In this document: positions 53,928-64,000 of the stretch, in pieces
Position numbering within the stretch: the stretch's first letter is position 1
How the letters are laid out: each line of letters starts with the position of its first letter
NCBI GenBank assembly: GCA_963576785.1
Contig: OY756140.1
Span: 2,976,001 to 3,040,000 of the forward strand
Reading direction: 5' to 3'
Length of the DNA: 64,000 bases
DNA from: Chlorophyllum brunneum
Taxonomy: Eukaryota > Basidiomycota > Agaricomycetes > Agaricales > Agaricaceae
Program-made: the position numbers and the translations under genes
Notes under the pieces: model-generated
Databases searched by the model: none
Told to the model about the DNA's origin: nothing
Seen by the model: the letters and a program-made list of their open reading frames with translations, nothing else

Positions 53928-54816
53928 ATGGCTACTGCTCGTCTTCCTCGTACCGACCTCTCGCAACTTCTTCAAGATCAGAACCCCCACATTGATCTGC
54001 GCGTCAATGTATTCGAAGAATCGACACGAAATTTTCTGAAAGCACTTGGCAATTTCAAGAGTAATGCAATGACCTCGATCTCTGAGCGACGCAAGTATCA
54101 AGCTGCAGAGAAGAAAAAAATAGCGGAAAAGAACCAACATGTGGAAGCTGAAATTAATCAATGTAAACTGAAAGAGATAGAGCTTGTTACAGGTCCGTGT
54201 TTACCAGCACCACCCTAGCACTCAAAAACGAATATAGTAGACCTTGAGCGCGAGAAAGCGGAGCGAAGGGATGCTGAACTCTCCGTGGCTGCACTCCAAC
54301 GTCAGCTGGCCTCTCTGAAGGAAAAATGCTTCGCGATTCAGGGAGAAACCGAACAGTACTGTGCCATTACTGCTAACCTTCGACGGGGTATGTATGTCCC
54401 TTGACCTTCGTTGGCAATTCTGAGGGTCCGGCGCACAGAAAAGGATAAAGATCGAGCAGCTCTTAGCGTTCATGCTTCCCGAATTTCTCCGGAGTTCATA
54501 GCTTGTGAACAGCAACTGGGCTGCATTATTGAGGGTGTTGGGCAGGACAAGCTTCTTTTTAGGTTCATGAACATAGATCCTGAGGACCACATGTCTGAAG
54601 CCAGCTTTGTGCTGGATATCACTGATTCTGCATATAAAGGTAACTCAGATCATCTGATCCAACACAATGGTCTAATTTTCCATGGAAGTTGTTACAGTGT
54701 CCCCAAACTTGCCTGCAATACCTGTTCTTCTCAGCCAACTATCTGACTCAGGCAATATATATATATTCATCAGAGAAGTCAGAAGAGTATTTGTAGAGAA
54801 CTATATTACAAAATGA
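53928..54816 (+). CDS. SPC25: Kinetochore Ndc80-complex subunit Spc25
   Basis: Exons 53928..54192, 54238..54387, 54439..54639 and 54689..54816 give 247 aa. MATARLPRTDLSQLLQ starts the protein, followed by a long coiled coil (residues 55-145, for example EREKAERRDAELSVAALQ). The globular RWD domain at the C-terminus shows ACEQQLGCIIEGVGQDKLLF, FMNIDPEDHMSEASFVLDIT and, in the last exon, FIREVRRVF. Spc25 pairs with Spc24 and links Ndc80/Nuf2 to the inner kinetochore. An in-frame ATG at 53880 would add 16 residues; I chose 53928 because family members begin close to the TDL motif. The last 320 bases contain no CpG, unlike the 5' half. Confidence 0.92.
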
Positions 54817-55780
54817 CTATTAGAATAGAAATTCTAATTTAACATCCAAGTGGTATATTATACAATGTAAAAGTTCAGTAGGTTATACTGCCCACTAGGT
54901 CAGAAAAATCAGCAATGACAGATATAACATGCTGTTATGTCTGAATCCAGAACCTATGTCAGAGGATACAATAGATTTCCTAAAGAGATATCACTTGTGC
55001 CACTATCATGTTCCAATGATATTGTTATCAATTTACTACTCTACCTTGCCTGGAAATATGCACCCTACCTCCATGTATGCAATACTGATAGACTTTACCT
55101 GTATACCATCAAGAACAATATGTATAGTGTCTGGAATAATGGCTAGAAGACATGACCCACTATTGAAGAGACACTCTAATATATTCATCCATATATGTAC
55201 ACCTATAGTCCTATACTTGAAATACTTATCCATTAACAGATTGTCAACAGAATCTACTTCATAGAAAGATGTCCAAAGAATCTACCAATTAACAACTTGT
55301 TAAGTACAAGACTATAGGCAAGAGTATAGGATGGCAGACCAGATAACAGGAGACCTTGGCTTCAGCTTATGTACTACATTCCTCAAAGTACTATAGTAGT
55401 CTTCACTTAGACAACCACTTGTTATTGGATAGAGGTCAGATGTAGATAACAGATAAACAGAGAGATTTACTTGTATAGTAGAAAGTAATAGAGGAAGATA
55501 GTCAGAAACTAAGTTGATAATCAAACTACTTAATATAGGAGTACAAAGGACTATTTTTTTTTTTTTGTATTATCAATATTTAAAGTAAGGCTCAAACACG
55601 GTCTGTCCCTTATACCTACTATAAGTATAATATAGGACTCTCTAACCTACAGCTGAAACACTTTATTGACAAAGTAGTATGTTAAAGTATAAGCATATAT
55701 AGACTAGAGTGTACAAAAGTCTGAGTAATAATTCAATAGAGAATGGGTAGAAAAACCACTTAATACAATTGATTAACACT
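54817..55780. repeat. AT-rich, CpG-free decayed repeat DNA
   Basis: Only one CpG is present (about 55600). Short, stop-riddled ORFs occur on both strands; a minus-strand piece at 55036-55233 (RTIGVHIWMNILECLFNSGS) looks protein-like but I cannot place it. It is probably the continuation of the decayed LINE or another mutated repeat. A T13 run lies near 55553-55565. Confidence 0.5.
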
Positions 55781-56512
55781 TTTGCTCTGCTCTTCTAAAC
55801 TCTTATCTCTTCATAGCAATCCCAAATCCAACTGGCTTTAAAGTGGTAGGCTTAGAATAAGTATTTTGGCTCATTTGCTATGTGATTTTCACTGTAGTTC
55901 AAGCAGTGGGCATTGTAGAGACATAGCATGCCCTTAGGAATGGGAGAAATGAGAGATTCAGCTTTTACATTACCCTTACAACATTCAAAAAGAAGGCAGT
56001 AGTGTTCCACTTGGTAGAAACTACCATATTAGGATACTTGAGGCCTTTAGACCTATAAGCAGAAGTTGGATAGCCCTATTTCCAGCAATAACTATACTGG
56101 GAGGTTCTGGAGTTTATATACACAAGCTTGATAAGATATTCATAGCCTCCAATATAGATATATTTGCTAGCAAGTTTCTTAGCAGCAGCTCCAGATTGGG
56201 AGTCCCAGATATTAAACCAAACAATAGCTAAGTCTGAGTAGTGGGAGTTCTTCAAAACATACAAGATGTCTACAAGTTTGAGCAAAGAGAGGTAGGAGAC
56301 CTTGAGTATTTTGGTAGTTTTGGCAACTGAAATGTAGTAAGTAGTGCCAAAAGCTTTGAAAGGAATGTTTAGAACCTTCAAATAGGACTTGGACCTAGAA
56401 AAGACAGTTGCAACTAAGGTTTTGAGACCTAAGAGCCACTTGGCAACATCTGCAATAAGGGTAATCTCATTGGTGGAGGGAACAACAGAAGTGGTGATAG
56501 TAATACCTGTTG
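55781..56512 (-). mobile_element. Decayed LINE-like ORF1 remnant, 3' part (split by the copia element)
   Basis: On the minus strand a frame from 56525 to 56076 carries AIVWFNIWDSQSGAAAKKL and then, near 56087, the start of a zinc knuckle of the Cys-x3-Gly-His-x4-Cys kind used in fungal LINE Gag-like proteins. Here the knuckle is degraded: a stop follows CWK and Tyr stands where His and Cys are expected. The region downstream has further stops. The frame's first codons come from the inserted LTR; the true upstream part lies at 63866-64000. Confidence 0.55.
56503..56507. repeat. Left target-site duplication ATACC
   Basis: ATACC immediately before the 5' LTR equals ATACC at 63866-63870 after the 3' LTR; 5 bp as usual for copia integrases. 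Confidence 0.9.
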
Positions 56513-57079
56513 AAGTTTCGGACATATTCTAGAAATAGACTATGAAGTCATTATGATAATAATAGACTGATCCGTTACTTTCCAGTAACTTCATTCCATA
56601 GTAACTTCCTATGAGTTGCTCTGCATATGATGTGAGTCATAAGTACTTGATAGATTATTCTACATAGTACCAATGACTAGATACTACGTTCCGCAGTACT
56701 CCGCAGGCACTACGCTGCAGTTAAAAGGAGTCATAAGGAACAATCCATGCAATGCTAGTATTTTATGTAGTATGACTCATCTATGTTACAATATGTATAT
56801 AAACCCCATGTAACAGACCTAAGTTCTGCATCTTGTTCAATCGAACAACTTCTTCATCATTGCCTATCTCTTTGAGTACAACACCTCAATTGATCTTATC
56901 AACTTTGACCTCTACTTGACTGACGTTAACCGCTTTATCAATAATATCTGTCTATCCGAATTACCTTACTACAGGTATCAGATAAAAGCTTATTATCTTG
57001 GTGAGTAGACCCTACGTTCTCTCCCACTGTGTTTACTGCTGTCCCCAGCAAACAACTCGTTACGGTTGTTTCCTCAACA
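56508..57079 (+). repeat. 5' LTR of the copia element
   Basis: 572 bp, TGTTGA...TCAACA. A TATATAAA box at 56796-56803 and CCCCATG downstream fit a promoter with transcription start about 30 bp later. Confidence 0.93.
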
Positions 57080-57091
57080 GGTTATGGGCCC
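57080..57091 (+). other. Primer-binding site, internal (half) initiator tRNA-Met
   Basis: GGTTATGGGCCC directly follows the LTR. It is complementary to the anticodon stem-loop of initiator tRNA-Met (GGGCCCAUAACC in plants, from memory), not to the tRNA 3' end. This matches the half-tRNA priming known for Drosophila copia and Ty5. Confidence 0.75.
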
Positions 57092-57238
57092 CGGTAGCCT
57101 TACCGATGGTTAAACCATTATCATCCCCTCTAACTGAGATAGGATGATAGGGCTTTACCTGACAGAGTTATCCTTGTATTTGATCATTGCTGATACGAGA
57201 ATTTTCTTCTAGAAAGAAATACACTCGACGAAGATATT

Positions 57239-59390
57239 ATGTCTACCAATAATATCGTCGCTGGTTTACCTAAGCTCAATGGGCCTAAGAACTATGCGTT
57301 CTGGTCTAGAAGGCTTCAGGATACCCTAACCCTCATTTCTGTCATAGGTTCTGACCAGTCCAGATGGACTGTGACAGACCAGGATCTCTCTCCTGCGAAT
57401 CCTACCACCTTAACGGAGGAAGATAAAAGGAGAGAACAATTGAGAGGTCAGGCATTGGCTGTTATTAATGGTACCTTACCTGATTCCCTGTTACTCCATG
57501 GGCATGATGCTCCTGGATTCCTCTGGAGTGATTTGAAAACCTGCTTTGGGACACCTTCTCCTGCCACGGTGTATTCAATTCTCCAAAGAATGTTGCGAAA
57601 GCGCATTTCAGGGAATCAAGATCCAGCAATGGATCTAGCTGAATTGAGAACAATGGCTTCTCAATTAGAAACAGCTAAGGTAAAATTGCCAGAAGTTCTT
57701 GGCGCGATGATCGCTTTGAACGCATTACCACCAGATTGGAATGCTGTGGCACAAACAACATTGGCGAATAATCACGATGTTGTAGATATGACCTGGGAGG
57801 TAGTTCAGCAGGCTATAAATGCTGAGTGGTCAAGACGTGAAGGGTCAAGACCTAACATGTCTAACCCACAAGCATCTTTTGCCACTACCGCTAACTACCA
57901 AACTCGCCCTCAGGGCAATATCCCCAGGACTCGCCCTGGACCACCCTGGAACCACTTCCACCCTGGAGGCAACACCAGGGCCCAGCCTGCGCGAGGTCCT
58001 CGTCACCCTGCCAATCTGAGTGGGCAGCCCCCTCAGCCTTCTCCCCCTTCTCCTACCTGGATTAACGTCCAGAAGAAGAAGAAGAAGCCCAAAAAGCGCC
58101 AGGGTAGACCTCAGGCCCACATGGCGGAAGCCATGGTGGGCTTTGCCGCTGCCACGGAACCGGCGGTCCATCGCTTCACTGGTCCGGGGATGACCCCCTT
58201 CGACCTAATGAGGCGTATGGATGCGCCTTAACCCGTTCCCGCTCCCGCTCCTCCGACCACTCGTGTACTTGTGAGTGAGAGACCAAAACTGCTTACTTGG
58301 GTTAATCCCAAGAAGGTCCAGCAGGTACGAGAGAACGCTCGTGCTGAGCTCGAGAAAAAGGTGCGTGCTGAAGCACAAAACTTATGTTTCACCACCCTCC
58401 TCGAAAACTCACTGCGGATCCAACAGGTGACCACCTGGCGCGACCACGTCACTGGTCCTTCGCCCATGCAAATGGCGAAGAAACGTGCCCTCGATCGTTA
58501 CGATCGACGCATGCACGAGGTCTCTCACCCCCGCACCCAACAAGGACGATCGGTGACACCGCCCGGTGCACCTTCGGTTCCTTCTGGTCACCCCCCAGGT
58601 TGTACCTGTGAGGGACACACGAGGGTAAGTAAATGGTTCACTAAAAATAGTAACCCCGATATTAACGTGACCCACGTCCATTTCGCTTTTCTTTTACCGC
58701 ATGGTTCGCCATACGCCTTATTGATTTCTCCCAAATTTGGGAATAAACTCAATTTGGTTATGCATCATGTGGTAAAGATCCCAAGCATGGACTCCGTCGC
58801 CCGGGGCGACTCTCTTGAACCTGGAGAGGTTCGGCCGTACTACCTTCCTCCTCCAGAGGAAATAGTAGCTCCGGTCGTCAGGACCTACGAAGAAGAGTTC
58901 CCTCCTCTTCCTCGGGCCTCCTCTCCAATGGAGCGATTCCAGAGTAAGAGATTCTCTCTTACTCAGAAGAACAAGACCGCTGATAGGCGTCCTGCCACAC
59001 TTTCAGTGTTGGTAGACGAAGCCTTCAAACGGCTTGAGAGCGAGAAGGAGGTCGACGACCTCATGGCACCGGCTCAGGATGTCGCCTACGACATCCGTGA
59101 CCCCAGGAATCCTGCAAACGTCGCAGGACCCTCTTCTGGGCCTCTCCCAAAGTCTCCGAAGTCCGAACCCTTTGCTTTGGCACCTCAATCTGAGGTGTCA
59201 CTCGGACTCTCATTGACCGACTATGGGAGCAACTTCAAGAAGAAGGGAGGAGCTGGGTATGTGATCAAATCGATCTCAGATACTCTTACTAACCCTGATA
59301 CACAGTCCTGTCACCAACATGCCGACCGGCCGTCTTCGCAAGAAGAAGGGCAAGGGCAAGGGGAAAGGACATCGGGGGCAGGGCTTGTAA
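57239..59390 (+). pseudogene. Gag region of the copia element, one internal stop
   Basis: The frame opens at 57239 with MSTNNIVAGLPKLNGPKNYA, the usual copia Gag start (UBN2-like), and includes FWSRRLQDTL and SILQRMLRKRI. It has a TAA at 58229-58231. It then continues in the same frame past KKKKKPKKRQGRPQ and a Pro-rich middle to 59256. There a consensus intron (59257-59305) would lead to a basic Lys/Gly-rich tail and the stop at 59388-59390. No CCHC zinc knuckle is visible; the basic tail could serve for RNA binding. The TAA could be a mutated CAA or a readthrough codon. Confidence 0.75.
59257..59305 (+). other. Candidate 49-nt intron at the Gag/Pol border
   Basis: GTATGT donor, TTACTAAC branch site at 59286-59293 and ACACAG acceptor, all at near-ideal fungal spacing. 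Its 49 nt are not a multiple of three: splicing shifts to a frame ending at 59390, while retention keeps the Pol frame open. Confidence 0.6.
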
Positions 59391-62300
59391 ATACGCAATC
59401 GGGATCTTTAGGATCCCATAATCATGTATTTGTTTCATGCGAATCAATAAATGAGAAGTGTTTTAACACTTCTCAATTTTCTTGTTTCTCCATGCGCATG
59501 CCCGATCAGTATTTAAGAGTACCGGATCAATTTAGATCTCGATCGCGAAGCAATGATCAAAGCATAATGCCACTAGAAGAATATAGTGACGTATGGTTAT
59601 TAGACTCAGGGGCATCATGTCATTACACCCCTTATGCAGAAGACTTTATCAACTTCGAAGAACTCGAAGTTTCAATCCCAATTAAGACTGTAGGAGCACA
59701 AAGCCCCTACCTTAATGCGGTTGGTCTTGGCGCAGTTATGCTTAAGCATAGAGTCTATAATGGGAAGACTGACAGCGTTCAACCAATGCAGATATTAATA
59801 TATCCAGTCTTCCTTCTAAAAGGAACCTCTGAACGACTAATGTCAGTGGGACAGTTATGCCAGGATGGCAAAACTGTTAGAACAGATACCAACGAATCAG
59901 TAGTAGTTGATAGCGAAGGAAATGCTATTCTTCAAGCATATCCTTCAGCAAGTCGCAACACTACTTTACATTTTGTTAATACAAAAATTGTACATTCGGA
60001 ACAAGCAGCAATGACTGCGGATCCGATCGTTGGCTACAAAGTTGTATATGCGAGATTAGGACATCCCTCTAATCGTATCCTCAATCATTTTGAGAAAAAT
60101 ACGATTGGGTTTACTCCGGTGCGGATTCCCGAGCAAAAGCCAGTCTGTGACGGTTGTGCCAAGGGAAAGATGCACCAGAAACCCTTTAGAGAGAACCCTA
60201 CACGCGCAAAGCGTCCATTCAAAAGAATACACTTGGATTTAGTTGAACTTCCGATTCTTTCCTACCATAAATTTAAATGGGTCATGACCATAATGGACAA
60301 CTTTTCCTCTCATGGATGGATTCGCTTCCTCCATAAGAAATCAGAAGTAGCAGAAGAAATGAAAAATTTCATTGCCTTAATTCAGACTCAATACAAGACT
60401 AAATTAAAATATCTCTGCACTGATAGAGGAGGAGAGTATGCAACTGACGAGTTGCAATCTCATTTGCGCTCATTAGGGATTATACATGAGACTAGTGCAC
60501 CGCACATACACCAACAAAATGGTCGAGCAGAACGCTTGAACCGAACCCTAATGGATAAAGCAGAAGCCATGCGGCATCATGCTTGTATTCCTGATGGTTG
60601 GTGGGAGTTTTCTATAGATCATGCGATACATATCTATAATAAAACACCAGTATCACGGCTCATGTGGAAAACACCTTATGAAGTGTTGAATCAGAAAATT
60701 CCAGACATCTCCAAAGAGAGAGTCTTTGGCTGCGGTGCTTATGTCTTTCTCCCAAAAGAGATAAGAGACAATAAACTGACAGCAAAGTCAGAACTCATGA
60801 TTTTCCTTGGTTGGACATCAGACAGGAAAAATTATCGTTTCATGAGGCACCTAAATGGAAATGTAATCTATACATCTCCAACAGCCGTATTCAGCAAAGA
60901 ACACTTCCCTAAATGTGTTGGAAAGAAGCGAGAAGAACGGATGAACCAACCATCATCTTCTACTTCTCGAAGTACACCTTCGGAAGTTATCGTCTTCCAT
61001 GCTCCAGATCCATCTACTGGTTTACCTATTGATAGACCACCAAGCCCTATTCCCCGAACTTCTCCCGGAAGTTCTCCGGAAGATAGGACTTATAGATCTG
61101 TACATGGACAAATTCCAACTCCTTTCCCTGAACCTAAAAAAGGAAAGGGAAAAGCACCGAATATCGATACTGATGTTCAGGAGGAGTGGGATGGTATTGT
61201 GCAAAACATTCTCTTTCCACCAAGAGAAGCACAAACACCAGAAGACGATGACAGTGATGGATTATCTTATGCTGATCCACCTAATCACCCTGAAGGTTCG
61301 AACTATCCGCCTTCTCAAAGAGATGATCCGGATGTACAACTATTCATACCTTATACCCCTGTCAAAGATGATCAGGATGCTGGTCCTTCTGTACCATGAG
61401 GTCACTCGGATCAAATACCGGTTCCTGAAATACCTCAGAGACCACAAAGAACCAGAAAAGTACCTGAACATCCAGGAAACTTCTATGGTTCTACCAAGCA
61501 TCCAACCAAAATACTCCAGGACTATGAGATGTTCCAACCTCCTAAGTCGAAATTAACAAGTTCTACAAGTAGACTTGTTAGACAAATTCGATCAGAGGCT
61601 TCCAAACCTGGAATAATCAATAGACATTCTCAACATGAAGCTTCTACATTAGAAGACTTATGCAGAGAAGGAGGAGTAGGGATGATCGATTATCTGTGCG
61701 CTCAAAAAGTCGAATCTCCATTAGTTCCTATTTCTTTCAAGGATCTAAATCGACTACCATCAGAAGAGAAATCTAAATGGTGGAAAGTGTGCTTAGAAGA
61801 GTTAAATTCACTCAAAGAAAGACATGTTTATGACTTAGCTAAACTTCCGCCTGGAAGAAAAGCTGTCAAAAATAGATGGGTCTTTACACCCAAATCAGAT
61901 GGTCGATACCGTGCTCGACTAGTAGCAAAAGGATTCTCTCAGATAGAGGGAATCGATTACAATGAACTATTTTCACCAGTAGTCCATTATGAGACAGCAC
62001 GACTCATATTTGCAGTCGCTGCCCTCAACGATTGGGAGATGCTCAGTTTAGATGTTAAAACTGCTTATCTCTACGGAAAACTGGATGAAGAACTCTATAT
62101 GGAACTTCCAGAAGGTTTCAATACAGGTCGTGGTAATTTGGTTTGGAAATTAAACCGAGCCATTTATGGATTAAAGCAATCTGGATGACAATGGTGGAAG
62201 GAATTGACTAAGTCAATGACCGACCTAGGATTTGTCCGATCCAAACTAGATGCTGGAGTCTATTATTACTACGACCCTGAAACCAAAGAGCTTATTATAG

Positions 62301-63259
62301 CTCTGGTCTATGTAGATGACTCAATGTTCGTCGGAATTAGAGGCTCTAGACTTCTACATGAGAAGCGAGCACTCTTTATGAAGAAATGGGAATGCCGAGA
62401 CCTTGGTCCAACCAAAGAGTTCCTTGGTATGAAAATCTCGCGAAATCCTATAAACCGATCAATCACCCTAGACCAAATGGATTATCTAGGAAAAGTTCTT
62501 GATCGATTTAATATAATTGGAAAAGAAGAAATACCATTACCAAATGGATTTATCTTCGAATCCAATACAGGAAGAGCAACACCTGACTTCATAAAGAGGT
62601 ATCAACAATTAGTAGGATTGGTTATGTATCTAATGATAGGCAGTTGGCCTGACATAGCTTTCGCCACTGTCAAATTGTCACAACATATGACCAATCCAAC
62701 TAAAGTGCATTACAATGCAGGCTTACATTTGCTAAAGTATCTTAATGCTACTCGCAAATATAGAATCACCTATAATGGAAGTTCTATGCAAGGCCTGAAT
62801 GCCTTTTCCGACTCTGATTGGGCTGGTGATCCAATTAGTTGTAAATCTGTAACTGGATATTTCTGTTTATTAGCCAGCGGAGCTATCGCTTGGTTAAGTA
62901 GAAAACAGAAAACTGTTGCATTATCTTCCACTGAAGCCGAATATATGGCTTTGTCAGATTGCAGTCGACAACTTGTTTGGACTGTCAATTTGTTGGAAGA
63001 AATTGGTATCCAATCATTAGCCCCTTATCTCTTCGGTGATAATGAGGGTTCAATATTTTGGGCCAAGAATCCAGTAACAGAAAAACAATCAAAACACGTC
63101 GACATCAAATACCATTACATCCGTGATTTGGTAGAAGACGGAAAGATTGAAATATTCTCTGTGAAAGGCACTGAAAATCCTGCCGATATTCTCACAAAGA
63201 ATTTAGACAAAATTAAATTCAATCTATTCCGACCTCGCCTTGGCTTGACGTTTGAGTAA
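59391..63259 (+). pseudogene. Pol region of the copia element (PR-IN-RT-RH), two internal stops
   Basis: This continues the frame of 57239 without splicing. The protease active site DSGA is at 59603-59614. The pre-integrase zinc motif has LGHPSNRIL with CDGCAKGK. The integrase core shows HLDLVE, TDRGGEY and a Glu in QQNGRAERLNR, completing D-D-E. The RT shows NRWVFTPK, LDVKTAYLYG and YVDD at 62309-62320. RNase H has SSTEAEYMAL and HYIRD. TGA codons at 61397-61399 (before RT) and 62186-62188 (inside RT, after GLKQSG) break it. Both stand where an Arg codon CGA would fit, that is C to T at a CpG. The final stop is at 63257-63259. Confidence 0.9.
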
Positions 63260-63284
63260 TTAAAACTCTATATCAATACAGAGC

Positions 63285-63293
63285 AAGGAGAAG
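63285..63293 (+). other. Polypurine tract
   Basis: AAGGAGAAG directly before the 3' LTR, the expected plus-strand primer. Confidence 0.8.
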
Positions 63294-63865
63294 TGTTGAA
63301 GTTTCGGACATATTCTAGAAATAGACTATGAAGTCATTATGATAATAATAGACTGATCCGTTACTTTCCAGTAACTTCATTCCATAGTAACTTCCTATGA
63401 GTTGCTCTGCATACGATGTGAGTCATAAGTACTTGATAGATTATTCTACATAGTACCAATGACTAGATACTATGTTCCGCAGTACTCCACAGGCACTACG
63501 CTGCAGTTAAAAGGAGTCATAAGGAACAATCCATGCAATGCTAGTATTTTATGTAGTATGACTCGTCTATGTTACAATATGTATATAAACCCCATGTAGC
63601 AGACCTAAGTTCTGCATCTTGTTCAATCGAACAACTTCTTCATCATTGCCTATCTCTTTGAGTACAACACCTCAATTGATTTTATCGACTTTGACCTCTA
63701 CTTGACTGACGTTAACCGCTTTATCAATAATATCTGTCTATCCGAATTACCTTACTACAGGTATCAGATAGAAGCTTATTATCTTGGTGAGTAGACCCTA
63801 CGTTCTCTCCCACTGTGTTTACTGCTGCCCCCAGCAAACAACTCGTTACAGTCGTTTCCTCAACA
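63294..63865 (+). repeat. 3' LTR of the copia element
   Basis: 572 bp, same ends as the 5' LTR, 11 transitions relative to it by eye. Confidence 0.93.
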
Positions 63866-64000
63866 ATACCACTATAGGCAAAATATGCCCCATCTGTCTG
63901 AAAGGTAGACTTAGTACAGAGAAGGGTGTTATTAGTACTTTTGATAAGTGTTAGGAAGTTGACATTAGTAGTCCTGACATTAAGTACTAGGAAGATCTGG
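63866..64000 (-). mobile_element. LINE-like ORF1 remnant, 5' part (continues beyond window)
   Basis: Read on the minus strand one frame is open to the window edge (QIFLVLNVRTT, later TDGAYFAYSGI). It joins in frame to the minus frame at 56507 if the copia element and one ATACC copy are left out. So the copia element landed inside this older sequence. The first five bases are the right target-site copy. Confidence 0.6.

Larger units (their letters stand above)
56508..63865 (+). mobile_element. Ty1/copia-type LTR retrotransposon, full length
   Basis: 7358 bp with two 572-bp LTRs that begin TGTTGA and end TCAACA, a 5-bp target duplication, a primer-binding site, a polypurine tract and one frame coding Gag, protease, integrase, reverse transcriptase and RNase H in copia order (integrase before RT). 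The LTRs differ at 11 positions by my count (1.9%), all transitions, so the insertion is fairly recent. Three in-frame stops interrupt the coding frame. The element is nested in an older LINE-like sequence. Confidence 0.95.

Noticed and set aside
60999..61556. 185-codon ORF in another frame of the copia element
   Set aside because: Pol-frame conservation on both sides shows the real frame; this one has no motif.

Overview
The window is nuclear DNA of a filamentous basidiomycete, most likely an Agaricomycete of the Rhizoctonia/Ceratobasidium type (inference). The genes are cut by many introns of about 45-70 nt, they include fungal families (DOT1, PRP16, YOP1, a Bni4-like protein, Sel1-repeat and F-box proteins), and the host DNA carries a LINE remnant and a copia element. 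For most genes below I assembled exons by hand and required the reading frame to close across every splice.

Layout. 0.5-5.4 kb: a PHD-finger protein and an unrecognised Ser/Pro-rich protein. 5.4-9.4 kb: no recognisable gene. 9.4-10.4 kb: a FYVE protein. 10.4-14.7 kb: mostly non-coding with unexplained ORF scraps. 14.7-16.4 kb: mitochondrial ribosomal protein mL38. 18.5-25.5 kb: the spliceosomal helicase PRP16 (20 exons), then a Sel1-repeat protein. 26-28.5 kb (-): one or two F-box genes with a frameshift. 28.9-36 kb: DOT1 (-) divergent from a FAD oxidoreductase, then a Bni4-like polarity protein. 37-39.5 kb: a four-span membrane protein holding a 200-N assembly gap, and an ArfGAP. 39.6-47.3 kb (-): an LTA4H-type aminopeptidase and two tandem UNC93-like transporters. 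48.3-50.1 kb: a tight YOP1 / OST5 / RPA12 cluster. 50.8-51.6 kb: a hypothetical protein. 51.8-54.8 kb: a divergent cell-cycle pair, DBF2/Sid2 kinase and SPC25. 54.8-64 kb: a CpG-depleted, decayed LINE-like zone split by a nearly intact Ty1/copia retrotransposon with 572-bp LTRs, PBS, PPT and 5-bp target duplication.

The most interesting feature is in the copia element. A consensus 49-nt intron (59257-59305) lies at the Gag/Pol border. Splicing it would end the protein shortly afterwards in a Lys/Gly-rich basic tail, while retaining it keeps protease-integrase-RT-RNase H in frame. This suggests a splice-or-retain switch for the Gag to Gag-Pol ratio. The second main signal is an almost total loss of CpG over about 2 kb of flanking repeat. 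It reaches the 3' end of the single-copy gene SPC25 and matches the CpG-biased transitions between the two LTRs. Three genes appear to use GC-AG introns.
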